Origin: Allium sativum
Lineage: Eukaryota > Streptophyta > Magnoliopsida > Asparagales > Amaryllidaceae
DNA length: 64,000 bases
Reading direction: 5' to 3'
Assembly (NCBI GenBank): GCA_030737875.1
Contig: CM060923.1
Span: forward strand, 34,030,501-34,094,500
The translations under genes and the position numbers were made by a program. Of the stretch, positions 46,288 to 58,608 are shown piece by piece; position 1 is the stretch's first letter; the number at the start of each line of letters is the position of its first letter. The notes beneath the pieces were generated by a model, which was not told the DNA's origin, did no database searches, and was given only the letters and a program-made list of their open reading frames with translations.

Positions 46288-48301
46288 TTGAATGCAATCA
46301 AGAGAAGACAGAAATTATTCTTAGTTCAAAATAGTATAAAAGAATGAGTTGTGCTCTATTAATTAACTGACTCAATTGGAAGGGGAAAGAGGGTCTTATG
46401 GCCGTTCACGTATAGTATAAAACTAAGGGATACGACCAATGTTTTACGGGTAGTATGCAACCTCTTTTGCTAAAAGTTCAATAAATTGAACTAATATATA
46501 TCCGCGATCCAATTATACGAGACAGTCAACTTCACAAAACACCACTTTTCAATTATATTATTTTGAAAATCAAAATTTTATTGTTGAAAAACGATGATAT
46601 AAGGTATGTAAATTCGTTCTTCACAAACAGATTCAGAAATTTCAGTCACAGAACAGTCACAGAAGAATAATTGCAGAAATAAAAAAAATGTACATTCAAG
46701 CCGCTGCCCCTGCAGAAAATTTTTACAACAATTGTCTATATATTTTTTTTCTTTGCAACAGAGCACCTGTAGTGTTTTAAAAGTTTTCACCTTGATCGGC
46801 AGTCCTCCAGTGAAATTTGGGAAGCGCTAGCGCGTTCACACCCCACTTGGTGTGCAACCGCTCCAACCCATCTGAATCGTCCGCTGCTTTCTGTTGTTGT
46901 CCCCTTCTATTAATTGCTTGGCTGCGCTGTTGTTGTCCCCTTCAGTTGTACCCGTTTTGATTTTTTTTTTTGATTTTTTTTTTTTTTTTTTGAATGAAGA
47001 AAACTATACTAAAGGAAAGGAAAAGAAAAACAAAAGAACTAAGCTAAAACAAAAACAAAGAAAAACTAATAAAAGCAAGGAACTACACTCAACAAAAGGC
47101 ACATCTCAAAAAAAAAAACAAGGTACCCTATTCTTTAGCCAAGGAACCCACGCCCTCAGTTATAAAACCAGGCCACGCAAAAAAAAAAACCTAACAGTGA
47201 ATCTCAAAGAAAAGTCAACAAGGAAGTCAAGCCCCCTTTCTTCTTCAAATACACGCCCCCCTTCTATATTTTTTTCTTCAAATCAATGGAAAAAACAAAC
47301 ACTGAGTCGTTAATAATCAAATCGCATGTAGCCGAATCTGAAGAAGGGGTTTTGGCGATTGCAGGTACTTCGGTCTGAAGTGGTTTGGGGATACGGTCTC
47401 GGATTTGTTCTTGGTTCGTATTTGGGGTTTCAAATCAGAAACTGAGGCAAGTAGAGTTCGGGTTTTCAATCGGTAGGGCATGAAGGGGGGGATTGTTGTG
47501 GTGAGAAGAAGCGATTGATGCTGGACGGGCTTGGCGGTATGGTGAAGGTTGATGGACGTAAACTATGGTGGATGGTGCCGCGATGATGGGTGGATATGGA
47601 CAGACGGTAAGGTGTAGAAAGTGGGTTTGCTTATGGGGTTTGTGAACTGTGAAGAGGGTTGCGATTTGCCTGATGGCAAATATGTTGTGAGTTGAGGTTC
47701 AAGAGGGATGACGTGATGGGATGAAGGAGTAATTGCTGACGTTGGTATGTGAAAGAGGGAGGTGGACGGTTTAAGGAGCAGAATGGTGATTGGTTTATGT
47801 TGGTTATGAGAGGGAGTGGCTGTAGCGTGGACTTTTTGTCAAGTGGACGGTTGTAGTTTGACTGTTTTGGCAAAGGAAATTGAGTGTTAGGCGGATGGTG
47901 GCAAGACTTGGCGTCAGGGGTGTTGTGGTGTGATGCTTCGACGGGGTATTGGGAAGGTTGTTTTGTAGAAAGAGGATGTGGCAGAAAGTGGAAACAGCCA
48001 GAAGTCAAAGCAGGAGACGAGAAAATTGCAAAAAGGATTTTTTTTTATTTGTTTGTAAAAAGAAAACGAAAGATTATGTAAAAGAAAAGAAGGTGATAGG
48101 AGAAAAGGAAGAAAATAAAATAAAAATTGGCAACAATTTTTTTCTTCTCTTATTTAGATGATTCTAGCACCAATGTTGATACAAAATCAACTGATAAGGA
48201 GATTTTTTTTTTAACAAAATAAAAACAAAAATTAAAATCAAAATTAAAATAAAAACTAACACGAATCAAAAATTAAATAAATAATAAAATTTAATCGTTA
48301 C
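46288..48301 (-). other. Element F leader between primer site and ORF
   Basis: About 2 kb untranslated. The part at 47300-48010 is GC-richer; T- and A-runs mark 46960-47000. Plus-strand frames here (for example 46894-47313) are low-complexity and run against the element. Confidence 0.55.
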
Positions 48302-48320
48302 CTCCCCGGCAACGGCGCCA
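48302..48320 (-). other. Primer-binding site of element F (tRNA-Asp type)
   Basis: Plus-strand CTCCCCGGCAACGGCGCCA. The last 17 bases match the 3' end of plant tRNA-Asp(GUC) including CCA. It is separated from the LTR by six bases. Confidence 0.9.
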
Positions 48321-48326
48321 AAAACT

Positions 48327-49314
48327 TGATCGACGCTAGTCTATGAATTAGAAAAGCGCGACATTTAAATTAAATTCTGCAAGCATACAGGTGTGTAGCA
48401 TACAGGTCGAACACAGGGAGGAAAGTTAAATTTTATTATTTATATGTTTCGTGGGCGTGTTAGACGAACTTTGGAGGTTGATTTTGCAAAACGAAACAAA
48501 ATTAAAACTGTAATTTGATTCAGAACAGATCTAACTGAACCGACGATCAAATCACAATTTCAATGGAAAGAAAATGAAACTATGAATTAGATTTGAATCT
48601 AATCAAACCCAATTTGACCTAAGAAAATAATAAAAAGCAGAATTGAAATTGCAGAAATTGAAATAACAAACAAGAATTAAAATTAGGATTTCCGCTGAAT
48701 CTAATCAGACGGTAAATCACTAATGCAAACAAGTGCAAAATACAAATAGTGTTCTACCGAATCTAATCGTATAGACAACACTAGTTGCTAAGAAAACAAA
48801 AAAAAATGCAGAAAATAAAAGAGAAAGAAGAACTTTTATTAGAACAATGGAATAAGAGATGAGATAGGATGGTGGCTACAATGCCATTACAAGGGTATAT
48901 ATAGAGTAGATAGCCAAACCCTAACCCTAACCCTAATGGTAAATGGGCCTGGTCATTACACCACTAATTAGTTTACAATGAGAAACATAAATGGGCCTTA
49001 GATAAATAAAGCAAATTTGGGCCTTTTCTCTTTTTCCTCTTGCTTCCTTGACATTTCTTCATTGATTAGTGATGTTCAAAGCCTTTTCATCAATCCTTTT
49101 CTTGTCCAACAGCAACTAGATGTGATGTCTTCATCTACAATTCTTCAAAATGCAAATACACAGCAAATTGAACTCTATTTCTCTACATTTCTGGTTGCAT
49201 GCGGGCTGGGTTGGAATATCTGTAAAAGTAACAAAACAATACCCAAGTAATATTTATTTATATACAAAAGATAAGATATAAGAGCATAAAATAAACATAT
49301 TTCTATGTCAATCA
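48327..49314 (-). repeat. Element F 5' LTR (988 bp)
   Basis: Nearly identical to 42467-43453. Visible differences are GGGGTG versus GGTGTG, CAACTCTAG versus CAACACTAG, and one extra A in a run. Confidence 0.93.
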
Positions 49315-49578
49315 ATATATATATACGCGTAAAATGGTCGTTAAAGGAATTGTATACATATAAGAATATTTCATGTGAATAAAACAGTTAAATAAATTCC
49401 ATAAATTCAAACATTCGAAATTCAAATTTCTGCGCCAAAACAGCTTGTGGGACCCAATGCTGACTTAGCACTGCATGTACGATAAGATTTGGCTAGATTC
49501 ATCTGCGAACCTGGACTATTTTCTTAACTAGGTTCAATGCTGACTCAGCGCTGCGTGTACGATAAGGTTTTGAGCAAC

Positions 49579-49586
49579 TATATAAA
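49579..49586 (+). promoter_or_regulatory. TATA box of the G LTR
   Basis: TATATAAA, followed by CAGCCCTAGTC and a pyrimidine-rich leader. Confidence 0.6.
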
Positions 49587-49853
49587 CAGCCCTAGTCTCC
49601 TCCTCTATTCACAATTCTTTTCTACCCTTATGCTGCGAAGATTCTAGTTAGACATGGCTTCTTCTCCTCCTCTAAAATATATTAATAAATAAATAATATA
49701 TATAAAATAAAACAAGACGAGGAGATGCTGCTCAAAAGACTTTCAAGAAGAAGAGATTCAAGCTAGGATTCAAAAGGAGGTTCAAACGACTTCAACGAAT
49801 GATTTTCTACGAATCATAGCACCGCCATCTTTCTTTTCTAAATCTAAATCTCT

Positions 49854-49859
49854 GTAAGT
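49854..49859 (+). promoter_or_regulatory. Putative 5' splice site in the G LTR
   Basis: GTAAGT preceded by TCTCT, 275 bp after the TATA box, in line with the sites in A, B, C and E. Confidence 0.4.
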
Positions 49860-50040
49860 CAGTTATTTCTAGATTTGAACGTTTTTCTTTGTTCATGACA
49901 TGAAATTGAATGAATAAAATAATATGCCAATTCTCTTTCTTTCTATTCGAATCTGTGCCTATCTCTTGGACCTAATTAAGAACTGTCATGATTCAAAGAC
50001 AAATAAGACCGTGACTATGAAACTGTGGACCTAAAAACCA

Positions 50041-50150
50041 TATGCCTATGACTATGAACATTTGCCTATGACTATGGACATTGCCTATGACTATGGACAC
50101 TGCCTATGACTATGAACATTGCCTATGATTGTGACTATGACTATGAGGAT
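50041..50150 (+). repeat. 18-bp tandem repeat in the G LTR
   Basis: Five or six copies of GCCTATGACTATGGACATT with slight variation, just after the donor-like site. Confidence 0.8.
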
Positions 50151-50660
50151 TACTTCCTTGACAAAACCTATGCCTTTGATTAACATAAACTATCGCCTAT
50201 GACATAACAAGGATATCTGTGATTTAACCTCCACGATTCCTGACTAGGAAAGTGTTGCTTAAGTTCTGTGATTTTGAGATTGGGGCTAAACCCAATTATT
50301 TATTCTGCTTGTGTAACACCCCACACCCGCTAAGGTCACTCACTAAGGGAATGCCTTAGCTTCGGTGGAGCATTTTAAGTGAGTATAGAACAGAAAAATT
50401 ACAACAAGACAGATATAAATACTTGAAAATCTAAAACATCATTTCATAGCAGCAGAAGGTAAACATGTGTAGTTACAACACCATAAAGAGTCAAGTACTA
50501 AATATCCATCCTGATAAAAAAACATAAGTACATAATCCCACTACATAAACAATAGCCATAAAAGAAAAGATAAGCTGGGCTTTACATCACGGTCCAAGCT
50601 CCAGAAGATAGATAAAGAAATCTGATCAAAGCCCACTAGTACTAGGCCCAACCTGAGGAC

Positions 50661-50690
50661 CTGAGGGGGAAAAAGATAAAAACAACGGGG
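50661..50690 (-). promoter_or_regulatory. Putative 3' splice site in the E 3' LTR
   Basis: On the minus strand: TTTTTATCTTTTTCCCCCTCAG then GT, just downstream of a CAGACTTATGTCTG mini-hairpin (50696-50709). The equivalent part of the 5' LTR is destroyed. Confidence 0.45.
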
Positions 50691-51580
50691 TCAGACATAA
50701 GTCTGAGTGAGCCCTATAACTTTAACAACACAATCATTAAAGTAATTAGGGTATGATATAAACTTGGTACGGGATGACTGGGGATAAATGACTACACTAA
50801 GTAGCCAACTAGACATAGGATGATCTAAGATAACGGTAAAGACGCATCTACCCACCCAAGGATAATTACTAACTGCACCATACCAGTCATTCCTACTTAA
50901 AGGTTGATCCCACCCGAGGACTTAGAAAATTTACCCAGTAGTTTCGTGTACCCCTAGCTGATTACATAGGTGCCGTCTGCCCCTATCTCCACTAGGTGTA
51001 CCCACTACTCCCCAAGCGATCGGCTCCCTACCGTAGGTACCCGTGCTGGCCCCACAATGGGGTGTATCCCTCCCCAAAGTGGCAACCCGATACAACAAAT
51101 GGTGCACGGCTTATACCTACACGATGCAACAACGTCTTACCTACCAGCCCGGGTCCACACACGCATATGAAACCCGTTGGACTCGCGTTGCCACCGCTAC
51201 CCCGTTTTGGCCTCTTATAATCAAGCCCAGTACGCGTGTCCCATCCTCGACATGGGTCGAGCCCAATAAGATACATATGGGTTACTGGTTGAAATGGGCC
51301 CCCACAAGCTACCACCTAAGCTTGTCAATTTATCTAGTGCATCCCACTTAACCCTTTAATCATGTTTAATTACATGTTTCCACTTGGTTAAGTCGTCTAA
51401 TCGTATTTTCTATTGCCACCCAAGGCAACCCACTAGATTTCCTCATGCCACCCAAGGCACTTACTTGATTTCCACATACCACCCAAGGCACCCACTTAAC
51501 CCCTCATGCCCACTACATGCTTATCTGGTTAAGTGTTTCTTAGTTGATTAAGAACGTAACCGTTGTAAAGACCTCTCACA

Positions 51581-51651
51581 TTAGACTATCTTTTATGGCA
51601 GCTGGATTTGCCGGTTGGGTCCGGGCAGCCTTACGCCATAACCGAGTCTAA
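51581..51651 (-). other. Conserved LTR hairpin, E 3' LTR copy 2
   Basis: Minus strand: TTAGACT/AGTCTAA and TTATGGC/GCCATAA. The second-stem pairs differ from all other families but are complementary. Confidence 0.7.
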
Positions 51652-51704
51652 CCTCGTGTCTATACACTTGTCACGTATTTAGTTTGTGCCTAAGACCTCT
51701 CACA

Positions 51705-51776
51705 TTGGGCCAATCATTTGTAGCCGCTGGATTTGCCGGTCGGTTCCGGGCAGTCTTACGCTACAAAAGGGTCCAA
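51705..51776 (-). other. Conserved LTR hairpin, E 3' LTR copy 1
   Basis: Minus strand: TTGG/CCAA outer ends with an imperfect extension, then a perfect 8-bp second stem TTTGTAGC/GCTACAAA. Confidence 0.7.
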
Positions 51777-52009
51777 CCTCGTGTCTTAATCGATTAATTA
51801 CACCTAATTAATCACCCCCGAATTAATTTTCCCTAATTAATTCCAATTTTAACGATGTACATAATTGACTCAATTATGTCCATCCACTTTATGGTATGCA
51901 TAATCATACCAACTTCACACCATTTCATTAACATGTATATTAACCCCATCGTTCCCCACGTAATTCGCTAACATGACGGGAAGATTCATCACAAATACAA
52001 TGGGTTCAA

Positions 52010-52735
52010 CTTGCATAACATTAGCATCAACATGGGTTTAAAGGTGTCAACATGCATATAGCATCAAACCCAACTAGCATAAATAATCAACCCAAACTTG
52101 CATGAATCACATATGTCATAAAGAGGTTAACTTGCATAAGTTATTCATGTCATACAAAGGGGTAAACTTGCATATGTATGTATGACATACAAAGGGGTTA
52201 ACTTGCATATGTATGCATATCATACTAGGGTGTAAACTTGCACATGTTACTTGCATAAAATCAAACACCCAACTTGCATAACATGTCATATATGGACTTG
52301 CATATAATCATACACCAAACTTGCATAACATATCATATAGGAACTTGCATATAATCATACACAAAACTTGCATAATCATGGTGTCATAGTGGATCAATGT
52401 TTATCATAGCAACTAGCATCATGAACACTTTCATAACTTGCATAACATCATGATCATATAGCATATAGCTTGCATAACTTGCATAACATCATGAACATGT
52501 AACATATGACTTGCATAACTTGCATAACATCATGAACATGTAGCATATGACTTGCATAACTTGCATAACATCATGAACATGTAGCATATGGCTTGCATAA
52601 CTTGCATAACATCACAAACACATAGCATATACTTGCATAACATGCATAACATCATTAACACATAGCATATAACATGCATAACATGCATAACATCATTAAC
52701 ACATAGCATATAACTTGCATAACTTGCAATGATCC
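52010..52735 (-). repeat. TTGCATAA-rich tandem array, E 3' LTR
   Basis: Many copies of ACTTGCATAACATCATGAACA and CATAGCATATA in units of about 40 bp. The same array is at 60298-60980 in the other LTR. Confidence 0.85.
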
Positions 52736-52798
52736 ACATTCATAGCCATAACCTCCTATCATAATCATTTCAATAATTGGTCATTAAGGCTATAGAAA

Positions 52799-52804
52799 AC
52801 TCAC
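52799..52804 (-). promoter_or_regulatory. Putative 5' splice site in the E 3' LTR
   Basis: Minus strand GTGAGT in AAGTTGTGAGTTTTC, about 170 bp after the TATA box. Confidence 0.4.
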
Positions 52805-52975
52805 AACTTGTTGATTAGCACTCCTAAGAAGAAGATTAAGTTGCTAGAGTTGATTAGAGATTGATTTGAGATGCTATCTTCTTCTACAAATTGATGGAGG
52901 CTCCTTCAAGTTGCATTTTGACGGCATGACGGCATTGTTTCTATTTTTAGTATGAATTAGGGTAGTCTTAGGGTG

Positions 52976-52983
52976 TATTTATA
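52976..52983 (-). promoter_or_regulatory. TATA box of the E 3' LTR
   Basis: Minus strand TATAAATA. Confidence 0.6.
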
Positions 52984-53099
52984 GAGTAGTTAGGTGTTTT
53001 AGGCCATTAGATTAACCCTAAATCAGATTAGAGCCGTCAGATCTCGTCCTAGCCACCAAAACACAGCCCAAAAGCCAAACTGATGCACCCAGGTCACCT

Positions 53100-53190
53100 G
53101 GGCTCGACCAGGGAGGTCGACCCAAGGGTCGACTCCCCAGTCGACCTGGTGGGCAGGTCGACTCCCCAGTCGACCCCCAGGTCGACCCCC
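53100..53190 (-). repeat. GTCGAC palindrome cluster in the E U3
   Basis: Several GTCGAC sites (GGTCGACTCCCCAGTCGACC pattern), 120-210 bp upstream of the TATA box, matching the placement in B. Confidence 0.7.
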
Positions 53191-53447
53191 TGGATCTGGC
53201 GGGAATTTTCCCGCCACTTCTGAAATTTGAAATTTCTGTTTTTAAATCTGTTTTTAAATTTTCTGAAACTTCTTCGGGCCATATCTGGGTCATAGGACTC
53301 CGATTTTCGAAAACTCGGACTCTATTTCGCATATTTTTCCGAGACGAACGCAATAGCATAGCCCGTTTCCCCTGGTTCAGATTTTTTAAAATTTAATTCT
53401 TCCATGTTTTATATTATATCAAGTTATTCAACATACGGGGTGTTACA

Positions 53448-53974
53448 TTCTCCCCTACTTAAAGGATTTCGTCCCCGAAATCTCTAAGTCAAGAAGAACG
53501 TATCCTACCAACCAAACAACCATCTACTCAAACCATAAAACACTGGCATCCATTGTCCTTAGAGTTTCTAATGCTGTATGGACATATGCAAAGAGTGTGT
53601 GTATATGTTCCATGTCTAATGCAAAATCAGGCGGTCTACTGATTCAGTTGACCTCCTTAATGCAAACCATGATAGTGCCATGCATCCAATATGTATGCGA
53701 AAGAACTCTATCGACACATACTATTTCTACATGAGTGCACAATCATTCACCAAAATGCATCATCCATATGATAGCACAACCATTATACATGCATTAATAT
53801 AGCTACCTACACACAATTATATGCAATATGCAATATGAAGTGATTGAGCCGATCTAGTGCCTAGAGTGTGTGTATATGTATCCACGAGCAACCACTAGCA
53901 ACCACTTACATCCACGCGCATCCATCAAACATAACATGTCTCAAACAAATGTTTCAACCATAGGTTTACCCTAT
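53448..53974 (-). other. Element E 3' UTR and polypurine tract
   Basis: The minus-strand polypurine tract CCTTTAAGTAGGGGAGAA adjoins the LTR (53448-53465). Contains the AAGGAGGTCAACTGAATCAG-type inverted repeat near 53629-53660. Confidence 0.75.
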
Positions 53975-56900
53975 CTAAAGGTCAAAGGTACTAATGAGAG
54001 GACATACTAAAGATAAGATAAGTACTAGACAAACGATAAAGGAGAAGTTAAAAGACATACCCTCAAAAAGGAATGGGTACAATGAACGCATCTTCGCTTC
54101 TGTCTCCCAAGTAGCATTGCTCTCATCCTCTCCCCATTGCACTTTGACTAGTCGCACCTCTCTGTTCCTCAACTTCCTAATCTCTGACCCAAGGATGCGG
54201 GTAGGAGCTCGTCGAATAGTCGCATCACGCTCTACCTCCACTTCTCTAAGCAAGCTCGGCTCTACCACCTCTGCGGTCTCATGTAGGCATTTCCTCAAAT
54301 GTGACACATGGAATACGTCATGTACCCCACTAAGTCTCTCGGGTAAGTCCACCCTATATGCCATCCGTCCAATCCTTTCCTTAATAGGAAACGGCCCAAC
54401 AAATCTTGGAGCTAACTTCCCAATGGACCCAAAGCGAACTACATTCCGTAATGGAGATACTTTGACAAAGACCATGTCCCCAACATCAAACTCAAGATCC
54501 GTCCTTCTCTTATCCGCGTAAGATTTCTGCCTATCCTGCGCTGCTTTCATCCTTCTTCGAATTAAATCAATCTTTTCCGAAGTCTCTCTAACCATATCGG
54601 GCCCAAGCAAGATCTTATCCGTAGATTCCCACCAACATGTAGGTGATCGACAAGGCCTTCCATAAAGAGCTTCAAAAGGAGCCATACCAATACTGGACTG
54701 AAAGCTGTTATTATACGCGAACTCCACCAATGGAAGATGCTCTTCCCATGTACCTCCAAAATCCAAGATACAAAGCCTCAGAAGGTCTTCTAGAACACGA
54801 TTCACCCTCTCGGTCTGGCCGTCCGTCTGAGGATGATATGCGGTGCTCAGACACAACTGAGTCCCTACTGCTTCTTGCAAACTTTTCCAAAACTCGCTAG
54901 TGAAGATGGGATCTCGATCACTCACTATGCTAGAGGGTACCCCATGCAATCGAACTATCTCTCGAAGGTAAACTGAAGCTAGCCATGGAGCAGTCCTCTT
55001 GCTCTTCACGGGTATGAAATGGGCACTCTTAGTAAGTTTGTCTACCACAACCCAAATTCCCGTATTACCCTTCCTTGACCTAGGTAACCCATCAATAAAA
55101 TCCATCGAGACGCTATCCCACTTCCATTGCGGAACTTCCAATGGGTGAAGCAACCCACCTGGTTTCTTTTGCTCTGCTTTCACCTGTTGGCACACCAAGC
55201 ATCTAGCGACATACTCGACCACATCTTTCTTCATACCGGCCCAAAAGAAAACTCGCTTCATGTCTTGGTACATCTTGTCCCCACCGGGATGAATGGTCAT
55301 CCTAGAACGGTGTGCATCATCAAGAATAGCATTCCTCAAACCCTCGTCTTGCGGTACACAAAGTCTACCGTCTCTACACAAGCACCCCCTATCGTCTAGG
55401 GTGTACCTACTCAAATGGCTGGACGACTCCCCCCTTATGAGCCTCTCTACTAACTCAACCAACTGCGGGTCGTTCCGCTGTGCCTCGCCAATTCGTCCCA
55501 AAAGAGTAGGTCTGACCTCCAAGGATGCTAGTAAACCGGGTACATAATCAACGGAAGGCCTGAAATCAAACATCGAGATAAACTCCAAGCTTCATCGTTC
55601 CACGAACAATGGACTCAAGGACAACCTTTTTCTACTCAAGGCGTCCGCCACCATGTTATCCTTGCCAGGGGTATACGCTATCTCGAAATCATAGGATGCT
55701 AAGAACTCCATCCACCTTTGCTGTCTCAAGTTCAAATCCTTCTGAGAAAACAAGTATTTCAATGATTTGTGGTCAGTGAACAATTCGAATCTCTCTCCCA
55801 GAAGATAATGGCGCCAAATCTTAAGCGCAAAAACAATAGCGGCCAACTCTAAATCATGGGTAGGGTAATTTTTCTCATGCTTTCTCAACTGCCTTCCACC
55901 ATAGGCTATTACCCTTCCCTCTTGCATTAAGACTGCGCCCAGTCCAGTCCCACAAGCATCGGTATAGACAACAAATGGCTTACTCCCATCTGGCAACACT
56001 AAGACTGGAGCTGTGGGTAAAGCTCTCTTTAACCGTCGGAACGCATCATCACAATCTACGTCCCATGCGAAGACTAGATTCTTCTTCGTCAAGCAAGTTA
56101 ATGGGGCTGATATCTTCGCGAAGTGCTTGATAAACTTCCTATAGTAGCCAGCCAACCCCAAGAAACTCCTCACCTCGGTAGCATTCTTCGGAACCTTCCA
56201 ATCTTGGATGGATACTACCTTCGCGGGATCCATAGCTATCCCTTCCTTGGAGACCACGTGCCCCAAGAACCGCACTTCCTTCCTCCAGAAGTGACATTTA
56301 GAAAATTTAGCCTTAAGGCTATGCGCTCGAAGAGTCTCCAACACTTCCCTAAGATGTAGGGCATGCTCTTCTTCATTCTTAGAAAAGACTAAGATGTCAT
56401 CCACAAAGACCACCACGAACTTATTAAGGAACTCCCTGAACACCCTACTCATCAAATCAACAAAATATGCAGGGGCATTCGTCAAACCAAATGGCATTAC
56501 CAGCCACTCATAGAAACCATCCGGAGTCCTAAAGGCAGTCTTGTCTATGCTATCCTCATCCACCCTCAACTGATGAAACCCCGTGGCTAAGTCCATCTGA
56601 GAAAATACTGAAGCGCCAACCAACTGATCAAAAAGATCATCAATCCTCGGCAATGGGTGTCTATTCTTCTTTGTGAGCTTGTTGAGTTCTCTATAGTCTA
56701 CACAAAGTCTGAGGGACCCATCAGCCTTCGTAGCAAAAACTACTGGAGCACCCCACTCCGATATACTTCGTCTTATGAACCCCTTCTCAAGCAACTCCCC
56801 TACTTGCTTATGGAGTTCCCTCCTCTCACGAGGAGCCATGTGGCGCATGGGTAAAGATACTGGTTTAGCATTATCCATCAGATATATTCGGAAGTCAATC

Positions 56901-58413
56901 TCCCGCTTCGGAGGTAAGCCCTTCACCTCCTCAAACACATCGGGGTACTCCCGGACCACTCTAACAGATCGCAAACTCTCGACCGAAGCGTCAAGCGGTT
57001 CAAGATAACTTAGCATAACAGAATCCATGGGATTACAAGAGATCTCGAGAGTGTTCCCCAAGCGGGTCATAAGCCTAACAACTCTCCTTTCACAATCAAG
57101 AACGGCACCATTACTGGATAACCAGTCCATGCCCAAAATCAACCCATAGCCCGTGAAGCCCAAAACAAAAGCATCACATCTAAACTCAGTGCTAAGTATA
57201 GAAATCTTCAAACCCAAACATATCATGGACAAATAAGTGGAGCCCCCAATTGGGTTTGAAACAACCAAGGGATCATCTACTAGACTGGTGTCTAAGTGCA
57301 GTGACTCAACTAATGATGATGAGATAAACGAATGCGATGCGCCAGAGTCAAACAATGTACGGATAGGATGATCAAATAGAAAAACCAGACTTTCAACGGA
57401 AATAGTTCTACCTCTTTCCTGAGTTAGTGGAACTGCGAGAGCCTGAACTTGCCCCCTTGCCTGACCCGGTGCCATAAGAGCTTGCACCTGTCCTCCTGAG
57501 GTAGATCCCGTCCTTTGCCCCTTCTTAGGGAAATCCTTCACTAGATGCCCGGCTTCGCCACAGTGATAGCAGCCAGTCTTCTTCTTCTTCCGACAATCTT
57601 TGCTTAGGTGGCCTGGTATCCCGCAAGTGAAGCACTTCTTTTTTCCCTTGCCACCGTTCCTTTCCCACCCTTGTTTTGCTGTTGCTGAGGTCTCTTTTGA
57701 TCTCCTTTCTTCTCGGGTGCCTTATTAGCATTGGGACCCTTCTCTTCCTCATGCATGAGTGCCATGTCAACTAGCTTCTCAAAGGTGGCTCCCATAGGGA
57801 TGTGAGTCATAGCCAATCCATGCATCGGTTCATTCAAGCCTTTCACGAACCTCAAAGCCTTCTTCTCCGGTGTATTCACCATGTCTATGCCAAACCTTGC
57901 CAATTGATTAAACTTGTTGACATATTCCTTCACCAAGAGATTTCCTTGCTTTAGAGTCAAGAACCTTTCCATATACAAGTTTTCCTCCGCCCTTGAGAGA
58001 AACTTTGCCACAAATCTTTGCCTGAAATCCGCCCAAGAGTCAACGGGGCGTTCTCCATTAGTGACCTCCCACCAGAATGAGGCCTCTCCCTTCATTAACC
58101 AAGCAGCTAACTTGACTTTCTTTCCTTCTTCCATCTCAAAGATATCTATCAACTCTTCCACCTCCTTAAGCCAATCTCTAGCCTCCACAAAAGTTTCTGA
58201 TCCTTGAAAAGGTTTCCCTCCCATAGCTTTAAATTCCTTGCAAGTCTTAGCAAAAGTATCCGTGCGAGGAGGAGGAGGGGGAGGAGGAAGATCGGGTGCT
58301 ACTGTTGGTGGAGGAACATTTGCTGGACCCGCAGTGGCGGCCCTAGCCTCCATCAATCTCCTATACCATACTGGTATCGTCACACCCTCCGGAAAGTTAA
58401 GATCTTCAGCCAT
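53975..58413 (-). pseudogene. gag-pol: Element E gag-pol polyprotein (one frameshift, one stop)
   Basis: Starts MAEDLNFPEGVTIP at 58413. Gag domain comes first, then two zinc knuckles near 57540-57640: the first is complete ([14 protein letters not shown]), the second ends in Phe instead of Cys ([14 protein letters not shown]). A one-base shift near 57650-57670 separates gag from the rest. The 649-codon frame (57541-55592) has protease DSG, an intact RT catalytic FVDD (residues 379-382 of that frame) and RNase H (Asp528, Glu565, Asp590). It is stopped by TGA at 55594-55592. The same frame resumes with integrase: HHCC (H93, H100, C130, C133 of the lower frame) and the catalytic triad D163, D224, E260 with the classic 35-residue D-E gap. 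A chromodomain-like VKVQWGEDESNATWE end follows. Such elements encode all enzymes for reverse transcription and insertion in one frame. Confidence 0.93.
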
Positions 58414-58596
58414 GCTGAAACGAAAAAGGGAAAGATTCAAAACGGAGAATTCGAAAGATAAAGATATGGCTATTGAGGATTATGCTTTTCTTTCAAAAAC
58501 TTTTCTCTTTAAAGACATGTTTTTGAAAATACTTCTTCCAAAAATGTTTTTAGAAAAATAGTTTTTCTAAAAGTTTTATCTATTCTGGTAACCTTC

Positions 58597-58608
58597 GCTC
58601 TGATACCA
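58597..58608 (-). other. Primer-binding site of element E
   Basis: Plus-strand GCTCTGATACCA, i.e. TGGTATCAGAGC on the element strand, two bases from the LTR. Confidence 0.9.

Larger units (their letters stand above)
42467..49314 (-). mobile_element. Element F: very young non-autonomous LTR retrotransposon
   Basis: Minus-strand element with two LTRs (42467-43453 and 48327-49314) and an ATATA duplication on both sides (42462-42466, 49315-49319). The primer site next to the right LTR reads, on the minus strand, TGGCGCCGTTGCCGGGGA, complementary to the 3' end of plant tRNA-Asp. A polypurine stretch (AGTGTGGGGGTATT) adjoins the left LTR. The 4.9-kb interior has no protease, RT or integrase; its only long frame is at 44677-46287. 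By eye the LTRs differ by two substitutions and one A-run indel. It must be moved by an autonomous partner, probably of a Tat/Athila-type lineage, though the partner is not visible here. Confidence 0.92.
49320..50311 (+). repeat. G LTR, part 2 (promoter and leader)
   Basis: Resumes after F. Holds the TATA box (49579), an upstream ATG (about 49654, MASSPPLKYINK), donor-like GTAAGT at 49854, and an 18-bp GCCTATGACTATG(A/G)ACAT repeat (about 50041-50150). Interrupted by E. Confidence 0.75.
50312..53447 (-). repeat. Element E 3' LTR (3136 bp)
   Basis: On the minus strand TGTAACACCCCGTATG...GGGTGTGGGGTGTTACA. TATA box 52983-52976, donor-like GTGAGT at 52804, TTGCATAA-rich arrays 52010-52735, hairpins 51705-51776 and 51581-51651, acceptor-like CAG ending 50661. 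Confidence 0.94.

Noticed and set aside
46894..47313. 139-codon plus-strand frame inside element F
   Set aside because: Low-complexity Lys/Phe runs from A- and T-tracts, and it runs against the element's direction.
53994..54521. 175-codon plus-strand frame
   Set aside because: Antisense shadow of the element E integrase/chromodomain region.
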